Of a stretch of DNA of 9,949 nucleotides, positions 1-4,733 are shown piece after piece. The notes under the pieces are model-generated. The model saw nothing but the letters and a program-made list of their open reading frames with translations, ran no database searches and had not been told where the DNA came from. This DNA comes from Avimonoglobus sp965151315 (lineage in GTDB: Bacteria > Bacillota > Clostridia > UBA1381). The position numbers and the translations under genes are program-made. The stretch is taken from contig CBCTZG010000093.1 of NCBI GenBank assembly GCA_965151315.1, forward strand, positions 1 through 9,949, read 5' to 3'. The first letter of the stretch is position 1. Every line of letters starts with the position of its first letter.

Positions 1-16
1 CGGTTAACCTTTATAG

Positions 17-39
17 AACCACGCGACTATCGCGTGGTT
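17..39. terminator. Perfect 9-bp hairpin, possible terminator
   Basis: Inverted repeat AACCACGCG / CGCGTGGTT with a 5-nt loop. On the plus strand it runs into TTTT, so it could end a plus-strand transcript arriving from left of the window. On the minus strand there is no U tract after it, so it is a poor terminator for the kinase gene. No gene is visible in bases 1-52. Confidence 0.45.
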
Positions 40-52
40 TTCGGTATACAAC

Positions 53-81
53 AAAGGAGCGCCCTGTTAAGGCGCTCCTTT
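53..81 (-). terminator. Intrinsic terminator of the two-component operon
   Basis: Perfect 11-bp stem AAAGGAGCGCC / GGCGCTCCTTT around a 7-nt loop, lying 15 bp beyond the stop codon of the sensor kinase. On the minus strand the 3' arm ends in TTT and is followed by GTTGT, a short U-rich tail. Because both ends of the stem are A/T, it could also act on plus-strand transcription. Together with the hairpin at 17-39 it suggests a convergent gene to the left, which cannot be seen. Confidence 0.75.
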
Positions 82-95
82 GCCGTTATTCAGTA

Positions 96-1601
96 TTATG
101 AAAACCGGACTGTTGCCCGTACTCCGTCATCTGTATTTTCAATCGTGCAGGAAGCGTGGTGCCTTTCAAGTATCATCCGCACCAGATACAGTCCCAATCC
201 GCTTCCGCCGGTGCTGCGGTTACGGGAATCTTCCTCCCGATAGAAGGCTTCAAAAAGATGGGGGAGCGCGTCATCCTGAATATGCACGCCGGTATTTTCA
301 ATCGTAAAGGCAGGTTTGTCCTGTCTGATGCCGCACCATACGCGGATTTCGGCCCCATCAGGCGAATAGAGGATTGCATTGGAAAGGAGATTTCCAATCG
401 CTTTGCCAAGCAGAGAAACGTCGCCGGTTACCATAATCTCCGGCTTTAGCTGTACCGCAAGCCGCTGTCCGCGCTGCTTTATCAGTTCCGTCACAAAATC
501 AAGCTGCTTTTCTATGAGTGCTGACAGCTCAAGCGATTCCTGCTTGACAGCTGCCGCACCGGTTTCCATCCGGGAAATGGAGAGCATTTCCTGTATCAGG
601 TGCTCCATCCGTCCCGTGACCTGAAGCGAGCGGAGCAAATATTTGTCCCGGTCTTTATATACGTCGATTCCTTCAAGCATTCCCGACAGCTGTCCTTTCA
701 GGATGGTGACCGGCGTTTTCAGCTCGTGAGATGCGGCTGAGAAAAAAGCCATGCGCTGCCGGTCCATCTCCCGTTCCTGTTCCACCTCCCCGCGCAGAGC
801 ATGATTGGCAGATTCCAGTTCTTCAAGCGCAGCAGACAGACGCTGTGACATACTGTTAAGGCTGCGTCCCAACGTACCGATCTCGTCGCGCCGCTGTTCA
901 TTGCATTTCCAATTGAAATCCAGCTCCGACATCCTCTTTGCAATCCCGCTGATACGGACGATCGGACGGGTAATGTACCTGGAGTAGATAAAAGCGCACA
1001 GCAGGGAGAGTACAAGCAGCACAAGCAGCAGCCAGGGCGCCATCCGGATCAGCGCCCGGATCGCAAGGTTTTCTTCCTCCGCGTGCGGCGTCACATAAAG
1101 CGCGTATACATCAGGGCGGTCGGCAAAGGATACGTCAGCAATGATCGAGTATTGCTCCATTGTCGTAACAGTCGTTGTGTTCCCGGCATTCTCCGCTACG
1201 GAAACACCCAATGAAGAGGAAACGCCGCCGTCCTCGCCGGAGCCGTCTGTTGAGACTTTAATATTGTCGTCCTTGTACTTTGACTGCATAGAAAGCTCAG
1301 AGCCGGTATCAACAACTTTGCCGTCTGCGTTCAGCAGTAGGACGTCCGTCCGGGTAGAGCGGATAAAATCGTCTAAAACAGGGCCGCTGTCTTCAAAGCT
1401 GGTTTCTTTCAATCGCTCCGTAAGTGCCTCCGTCTGTTGCTGCAGCTCGCTGTTGACCACCGAGGTGTACATACTCGGCGTGGCAAACGCGATCAGCGCA
1501 AAGGTAACAGCGCCGGCACAGAGCAGGATGAAAGAAGTTATCAGAAAAATACGTGCGGTCAGGCTTTCACTCAGTTTCTTTCGCAGCACGGTATCCCACA
1601 C
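96..1601 (-). CDS. VanS-like membrane sensor histidine kinase
   Basis: Sensor kinase that probably autophosphorylates and passes phosphate to the response regulator encoded just upstream. Visible order in 501 residues: first membrane helix at about 16-41; extracytoplasmic sensor at about 42-185 with a Ser/Gly/Thr-rich stretch around 117-150; second helix at about 186-207; HAMP at about 208-262; HisKA with the H-box SHELKTP and phospho-acceptor His292; HATPase_c with N-box residues around Asn404-Asn408, a G1-type motif ENTG (435-438), the F-box FEAFYR (450-455) and the G2 motif GGSGLGL (465-471). The H-box surroundings and the ENTG form recall the VanS group, known from memory of that family. 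The first codon is GTG, 35 nt inside the regulator gene. A GAGGGG ribosome binding sequence abuts that codon, so an in-frame GTG at 1589, 11 nt beyond it, may be the real start. The sensor domain is not one I recognise, so the signal is unknown. Terminator at 53-81. Confidence 0.93.
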   Translation of the reverse strand: MWDTVLRKKLSESLTARIFLITSFILLCAGAVTFALIAFATPSMYTSVVNSELQQQTEALTERLKETSFEDSGPVLDDFIRSTRTDVLLLNADGKVVDTGSELSMQSKYKDDNIKVSTDGSGEDGGVSSSLGVSVAENAGNTTTVTTMEQYSIIADVSFADRPDVYALYVTPHAEEENLAIRALIRMAPWLLLVLLVLSLLCAFIYSRYITRPIVRISGIAKRMSELDFNWKCNEQRRDEIGTLGRSLNSMSQRLSAALEELESANHALRGEVEQEREMDRQRMAFFSAASHELKTPVTILKGQLSGMLEGIDVYKDRDKYLLRSLQVTGRMEHLIQEMLSISRMETGAAAVKQESLELSALIEKQLDFVTELIKQRGQRLAVQLKPEIMVTGDVSLLGKAIGNLLSNAILYSPDGAEIRVWCGIRQDKPAFTIENTGVHIQDDALPHLFEAFYREEDSRNRSTGGSGLGLYLVRMILERHHASCTIENTDDGVRATVRFS

Positions 1602-2235
1602 CCCTCACTGTTTCGATATAGTCCCGCCCCAGCTTATGGCGGAGGTTTTTGATGTGGCTGTCCACCACACGCTCGTCTCCGAAAAAGTCGTAACCCCACA
1701 GCTTGGAGAGTAGCATTTCTCTGGAAAACACACGTCCAGGCGCGGACAGGAAGGTATGCAAAAGCTCAAATTCCTTCGCGGTCAGCTCCAGCAGCTGCCC
1801 GCCCAAAAAGGCTTCCCTCGTGTCCGGGTCTATCAGCAGATCTCGGTATCGCAGGCGGGTATCTTCATTCGTCCCGGCACTTCTTTTGAGAATCACGCGG
1901 ATCTTTTCCAAAAGGACAGGCATGGAAAACGGCTTTGTGACATAGTCGTCCACATCCAGCCCAAAACCGTGCAGCTGCTGCTCTTCGCCGTCCAATGCCG
2001 TAAGCATCAGGATGGGAACCTGCGACTGTCTGCGGATCATTTCACATACGCCAAACCCGTCTATTTTCGGAATCATGATATCAAGTAAAACGAGGTCAAA
2101 CGGCTCAGACTGAAACAGTGTCAACGCCGCCACGCCGTCGCCTGCAACAGAAGGCGCGTATCCGGCATTGCGAAGATAAGCGCATAAAAGCTCCTGGATA
2201 TCCGGCTCATCCTCCACAATCAAAATTTTCTTCAT
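1567..2235 (-). CDS. OmpR/PhoB-family response regulator, VanR-like
   Basis: DNA-binding partner of the downstream kinase. With 222 residues it has the normal length for the family. The receiver domain (about 1-115) shows the acidic pair Glu8-Asp9, the phospho-acceptor Asp52 in LLDIMIPKIDG, Thr79 and Lys101 in TKPF. A winged-helix domain follows (about 128-222), with the typical LTAKEFELL and the C-terminal RGVGYR motif. I chose the ATG at 2235. A TTG two codons further upstream also leaves the frame open but is less likely; a weak GGGTGA sequence precedes both. The stop codon lies inside the start of the kinase gene, so the two are translationally coupled. An extended -10 promoter and a direct repeat sit directly upstream, which suggests autoregulation. 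The target genes are not shown by the sequence; envelope genes nearby are reasonable candidates. Confidence 0.95.
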   Translation of the reverse strand: MKKILIVEDEPDIQELLCAYLRNAGYAPSVAGDGVAALTLFQSEPFDLVLLDIMIPKIDGFGVCEMIRRQSQVPILMLTALDGEEQQLHGFGLDVDDYVTKPFSMPVLLEKIRVILKRSAGTNEDTRLRYRDLLIDPDTREAFLGGQLLELTAKEFELLHTFLSAPGRVFSREMLLSKLWGYDFFGDERVVDSHIKNLRHKLGRDYIETVRGVGYRAAKETE

Positions 2236-2252
2236 AAGCAATCACCCATTAG

Positions 2253-2261
2253 ATTATATCA
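2253..2261 (-). promoter_or_regulatory. Extended -10 promoter of the response regulator operon
   Basis: On the minus strand the sequence TGATATAAT forms a TGn extended -10 with a consensus hexamer, 17 bp before the regulator's ATG. The hexamer 17 bp upstream (ACAGTA) is a poor -35 match, as is usual for extended -10 or activated promoters. No convincing terminator separates this promoter from the signal peptidase gene, so read-through from the upstream operon is also possible. Confidence 0.5.
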
Positions 2262-2262
2262 C

Positions 2263-2297
2263 GGAATTATGAATTTACTGTGGAGAAATTATAAATT
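2263..2297 (-). promoter_or_regulatory. Direct repeat, candidate response regulator binding site
   Basis: Plus-strand GGAATTATGAATT (2263-2275) and GAAATTATAAATT (2285-2297) match at 11 of 13 positions with a 22-bp start-to-start spacing, two helical turns. They cover the spacer and the region upstream of the weak -35 of the regulator promoter. OmpR-family regulators are known to bind tandem direct repeats in phase. The region is AT-rich, so a chance match is possible. Confidence 0.4.
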
Positions 2298-2343
2298 GTA
2301 AAATTTCTTTCCCGCAAAGACAGAGCGTTTCAATAATGCAGTA

Positions 2344-2727
2344 TCATACCCCAATCACTTTTGCCACGACGTCTTCACACCGCACATACGGGTCTTTCCA
2401 ATATCTTGAGTCGTAGGAAACAGCAGCATTATCGCCGAGTACGTAATAACAGCCGTCCGGTACAATATGTTTATCGCCGGAAATCATAACGGCCTCGCCC
2501 GGGGAAGCAGCAATGCGTTTGACAAGCAAGCTGTCTCCCCGGCGGAAAATGATGATATCGCCGGTCCCAAGCTCGCCGTGCAGGCGGGTTCCCCAGACGA
2601 TACTGCCGGCCTTTAATGTTGGTTCCATTGAGGTGCTGGGCACGTAACCGATAAAAAGGAACAACTGGAAAGCGGTAAACACAATAGCAAGACACAGGAC
2701 CGGGATGATGACGCGCCGTCTTTTCAT
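2344..2727 (-). CDS. Minimal type I signal peptidase (S26)
   Basis: Membrane serine protease predicted to cut signal peptides from exported proteins on the outer face of the membrane. It has 127 residues, short for the family and near the minimum fold. A basic N-terminus (MKRRR) precedes one membrane segment (about 6-28). Then come the catalytic-serine box STSMEPT (Ser33), the general-base box LVKRIAASPGE (Lys70) and the conserved LGDN...S..SR box (98-108). A Lys rather than a His places it with the bacterial P-type Ser/Lys enzymes, not the ER-type SipW group. Its ATG overlaps the stop codon of the sigma-like gene (ATGA), so the two are translated together. Being encoded in an operon rather than as a housekeeping gene suggests a dedicated set of substrates; that is inference, and the nearby surface proteins are candidates. 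Confidence 0.9.
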   Translation of the reverse strand: MKRRRVIIPVLCLAIVFTAFQLFLFIGYVPSTSMEPTLKAGSIVWGTRLHGELGTGDIIIFRRGDSLLVKRIAASPGEAVMISGDKHIVPDGCYYVLGDNAAVSYDSRYWKDPYVRCEDVVAKVIGV

Positions 2728-3269
2728 AGCCCGAACCCCACAGGGCGGTAAGCGCGCATTTCCGGGCGTTTCCTCAAAAATTTACGTGCTTTCGACACCC
2801 ACGACGTTACCACATTGGGCGCTGCATTCATATATGTGCCGATCTCCCTGCTCGTGTACCCACGGCTCATCCAGATAAGGGCGTCTATTCCCTTGGCCTC
2901 TGACGGCCACGCATACTTTTTCAGCTTTTTTAACAGTTCATACAGTTCTGTATACTCCGCGGTTTCAAACGGGTCCTCTGGTGAAAAGAGACGATAATCC
3001 TCCGGCAGCTGCTCGCACTGCGGCTTTTTTGTCTCTTTTATAAGCGCATCGCAGATCTCGTTCCAGATCAGGCGGTATGCGTATGTGGAAAAACACCCGC
3101 CTTTATCGGTTAGCGCCGCCTTGCAAAGGCCGATATACCCGATCTGGTACAGGTCTTCATAGGAATAAAAGCCCGAGCCGTTTAAGTTATGGACTTTGTC
3201 CTTTATGACTTTACCTACCAAACCCATATTGTCTTTTACTTTTTGCTGTATTTCGGGAGTGTACTTCAT
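2724..3269 (-). CDS. Sigma-70-family RNA polymerase sigma factor-like protein
   Basis: Predicted sigma factor or sigma-like regulator of 181 residues. A region-2-like part (about 11-80) carries YEDLYQIGYIGLCKAA followed by FSTYAYRLIWNEI, the usual core-binding and -10 recognition pattern. A charged linker rich in Glu, Lys and Tyr follows (about 80-120). The C-terminal part (about 124-167) has a helix-turn-helix, GYTSREIGTYMNAAPNVVTS, resembling region 4.2. I place the start at the ATG at 3269 because it overlaps the previous stop as ATGA and lies 10 nt after AAAGGAGG. An in-frame ATG at 3302 lies before that ribosome binding site and is unlikely. The gene sits between a zinc-finger gene and a signal peptidase, with 4-nt overlaps on both sides. 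I see no region 3 and no anti-sigma partner. Its promoter targets are unknown. Confidence 0.85.
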   Translation of the reverse strand: MKYTPEIQQKVKDNMGLVGKVIKDKVHNLNGSGFYSYEDLYQIGYIGLCKAALTDKGGCFSTYAYRLIWNEICDALIKETKKPQCEQLPEDYRLFSPEDPFETAEYTELYELLKKLKKYAWPSEAKGIDALIWMSRGYTSREIGTYMNAAPNVVTSWVSKARKFLRKRPEMRAYRPVGFGL

Positions 3270-3736
3270 GATGCATACGCCTCCTTTCCCGAATCCTTGC
3301 ATTTTCCAAGCTTCTTACGCCGGTTAAACCGTTCCATGGCTTTTTGGCTTTCCTCGATCACAAGCTTGCAGTAGTATTCGCCGAGATACCCGATATGCGC
3401 CTGCGACAGCGGTGCGGATATGAGGTCGGCAAGCCACAGGTATGCTTCCTGTTTTGTCATCATACCGCTGTGGTAGAGCCGGTCAAAATAATGGTGTGCG
3501 GTATTCCTCAGGTTCCGCAGCTCATGGTTTGCCATAGTCCCGACAGGGATCTTCGTCCCCGGATGCGTCCTGACATAAGCGTCGCATTCCGGATAATGCG
3601 AACACACATACAGCATTGTACCACGGCTGTTGTCTCTGTAAATACCTTCCGCGCTGCGGTATATCACCGTACTCCCGCAATAGGGGCAGCGCATTGCCCG
3701 GTCTTTTATTCCCTTTCTCTTTTTCTTCTTTTTCAT
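3266..3736 (-). CDS. Small zinc-finger protein resembling DUF3268
   Basis: Protein of 156 residues with a very basic start (MKKKKKRKG). Four cysteines, CPYC (17, 20) and a second pair at 45 and 51, can form a zinc ribbon. The rest, with GTMANHELRNLRNTAHHYFD, MTKQEAYLWLADL and the AHIGYLGEYYCK segment, matches my memory of the zinc-finger-containing domain DUF3268, found in bacterial and phage proteins of unknown role. Nucleic-acid binding is a guess from the finger and the basic tail. I chose the ATG at 3736 because AGGAGG lies at 3749-3754. The frame continues open upstream to 3898, but that part runs through an RNA hairpin and a U tract and looks non-coding. It is the first gene of a three-gene operon and overlaps the sigma-like gene by 4 nt. 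Expression is probably set by the leader RNA upstream. Confidence 0.85.
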   Translation of the reverse strand: MKKKKKRKGIKDRAMRCPYCGSTVIYRSAEGIYRDNSRGTMLYVCSHYPECDAYVRTHPGTKIPVGTMANHELRNLRNTAHHYFDRLYHSGMMTKQEAYLWLADLISAPLSQAHIGYLGEYYCKLVIEESQKAMERFNRRKKLGKCKDSGKEAYAS

Positions 3737-3764
3737 GGCGGAAAAACACCTCCTTTTTCGTAAT

Positions 3765-3869
3765 AAAAAAGGCCGGAAAGCTGCAAAAAGACAATGCAGA
3801 ATCAAGCGCTGAAATATTGGTGTCTCATTCAGCTTTGACTCTGCATGTGATTTAAGCAGCCTTCCGGCC
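3765..3869 (-). terminator. Long nested hairpin with U tract in the operon leader
   Basis: A 14-bp basal stem pairs 3856-3869 with 3771-3784 (GGCCGGAAGGCTGC against GCAGCTTTCCGGCC, one G-U). Inside it, three further helices stack: 3840-3846 with 3794-3800 (7 bp), 3835-3838 with 3802-3805 (4 bp) and 3828-3833 with 3808-3813 (6 bp), leaving a 14-nt loop. Six T residues (3765-3770) follow on the minus strand. The ribosome binding site begins about 11 nt later. This is a good intrinsic terminator, and its place before the first gene suggests attenuation or a stand-alone RNA with read-through. Confidence 0.75.
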
Positions 3870-4009
3870 GTGTAATATTCAATTTTGGCTTGCACCATTG
3901 TGGATCGCTCACTGCGCTAAATCCGTAACGGTTCCCTCTCCCGCAGGGACAGGTCTGACACCGCGAATTCGTTCGATGTACCGAAAGCCTGGGTACAAGC
4001 CCTTGCCAC
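3765..4009 (-). ncRNA. Structured leader RNA (riboswitch-like or attenuator)
   Basis: About 245 nt between a consensus promoter and the first ribosome binding site of the zinc-finger operon, with no coding sequence I can support. A 10-bp helix joins 3992-4001 (GGCTTGTACC) to 3887-3896 (GGTGCAAGCC, one G-U) and encloses about 95 nt. That interior holds several possible hairpins, for example TCCCT/AGGGA, CCG-TTA-CGG and GGAT...ATCC. A second, long hairpin ends in a U tract. The plan, a closed aptamer-like domain then a terminator, fits a cis-acting sensor. I recall a published candidate motif named after DUF3268 that lies upstream of such genes; this may be it, but I cannot confirm it. I do not see T-box, TPP, SAM, lysine or cobalamin signatures. 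A free-standing small RNA is the main alternative. Confidence 0.65.
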
Positions 4010-4015
4010 ATGATT

Positions 4016-4044
4016 AGTATAGCAGATTGCAACCACAATGTCAA
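4016..4044 (-). promoter_or_regulatory. Consensus sigma-A promoter for the leader RNA and zinc-finger operon
   Basis: On the minus strand TTGACA (4039-4044), a 17-bp spacer and TATACT (4016-4021). The -35 is perfect and the -10 matches five of six positions at optimal spacing. Transcription should start near 4009-4011. An AT-rich stretch directly upstream may act as an UP element. This is the clearest promoter in the window and implies strong, constant transcription, with control exerted later in the leader. Confidence 0.85.
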
Positions 4045-4128
4045 GCCTTATAGGAATTATTTTAGTTATAATACATAATTTTATTACTATTGTCTATATC
4101 GGCAGTTTTGAAATGAGTCTGACAGCGA
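4045..4128. other. AT-rich intergenic gap
   Basis: This gap lies between the stop of the small membrane protein and the -35 of the leader promoter. The part near the promoter (4045-4090) is strongly AT-rich and carries a 6-bp inverted repeat AATTAT/ATAATT at 4055-4080. I see no clear GC-rich terminator for the surface-protein operon here, so read-through into the leader transcript cannot be excluded. Confidence 0.4.
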
Positions 4129-4677
4129 TTATTCGTCATCTTCACCATCATCCTCGTCAGTATCAGTGCGTCTGCGCCTGCCCAGGACGTACAGTGCGAT
4201 CAGAGTCCCGACCGATATTGTAATGCCGCCGGCAAACAACACGATATGGAATACCGGAATACCGGCTACTGTGTTTTCCGTTTCCGTCGTTTGTGCGGCC
4301 GCTGTATCTGTATCAGCCTGTCCGTCCGACGCGGCAAGGGCTTGCATCTGGAGTAATACCGGTTCGGGAACCTGGATATCCGACTGCATACATGACAGGA
4401 TATACTGCTTGCTGCCGCCGATTTCAAGGCGCAGTACGCCGTCGGAGCCAACGTAGACAGGGCCGGGGTATACGCCTGCATCGGTGCGCAGTACAAATCC
4501 AACGCCGGCCCAGTCTGTGCCGAGCTGGATCTCCAGCTCCGACGCCTCAAGTACCTGTAATTCATCGCCATCCGTTCCCTGTGACACTGCATATGCCGGT
4601 ATTGATGTGAACATGCCTATCGCAAAGAACAGACACAGGAACAGCGGGATAATGCGTTTTTTTAATTTTGCTTTCAT
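4129..4677 (-). CDS. Small secreted membrane-anchored protein, function unknown
   Basis: Protein of 182 residues with a clear signal peptide: a basic start (MKAKLKKR), a hydrophobic core (about 9-28) and a likely signal peptidase I site after AYA at residue 30. An extracytoplasmic domain of about 85 residues follows, then a Thr/Ala/Asp/Glu-rich stalk (about 116-137), a membrane helix (about 139-165), RRRR, and a highly acidic cytoplasmic tail (TDTDEDDGEDDE). This is type I topology with a positive stop-transfer signal. I do not recognise the outer domain. The ATG at 4677 is chosen because AGGAGG precedes it at normal spacing; an upstream ATG at 4728 has no such site. It follows the giant SLH protein after 56 bp and is probably co-transcribed, so it may anchor, export or sense that protein. 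No LPXTG motif is present. Confidence 0.85.
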   Translation of the reverse strand: MKAKLKKRIIPLFLCLFFAIGMFTSIPAYAVSQGTDGDELQVLEASELEIQLGTDWAGVGFVLRTDAGVYPGPVYVGSDGVLRLEIGGSKQYILSCMQSDIQVPEPVLLQMQALAASDGQADTDTAAAQTTETENTVAGIPVFHIVLFAGGITISVGTLIALYVLGRRRRTDTDEDDGEDDE

Positions 4678-4701
4678 GATTTCCTCCTGTTTCAGGGATA
4701 A

Positions 4702-4721
4702 GAGGGAGCAAAAGCCCCCTC
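4702..4721 (-). other. RNA hairpin between the SLH gene and the small membrane gene
   Basis: On the minus strand GAGGGGGC and GCTCCCTC pair over 8 bp (one G-U) around a UUUU loop, 12 bp after the SLH protein stop codon. No U tract follows, so it is not a typical terminator. It could protect the 3' end of the long message or set the ratio of the two products. A weak or partial terminator is the alternative. Confidence 0.45.
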
Positions 4722-4733
4722 CGTCCAAATTCT

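Noticed and set aside
1141..1713. Plus-strand open frame of 190 codons opposite the kinase and regulator genes
   Set aside because: It lies antisense to two well-supported genes, its product is Ser/Val-rich with no recognisable domain, and it reflects their codon structure.
2270..2343. Terminator after the signal peptidase gene
   Set aside because: The only pairing, CTTT/AAAG around GCGGG, is too weak to call.
3737..3898. Upstream in-frame extension of the zinc-finger gene by 54 codons
   Set aside because: It runs through the terminator hairpin and U tract, and a strong ribosome binding site points to the internal ATG at 3736.
3887..4001. T-box, TPP, SAM, lysine or cobalamin riboswitch
   Set aside because: I find none of the signature cores of these classes that I remember, so I do not assign a ligand.
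4085..4128. Possible insertion-sequence end in the gap after the small membrane gene
   Set aside because: No terminal inverted repeat, target duplication or transposase sequence is visible.
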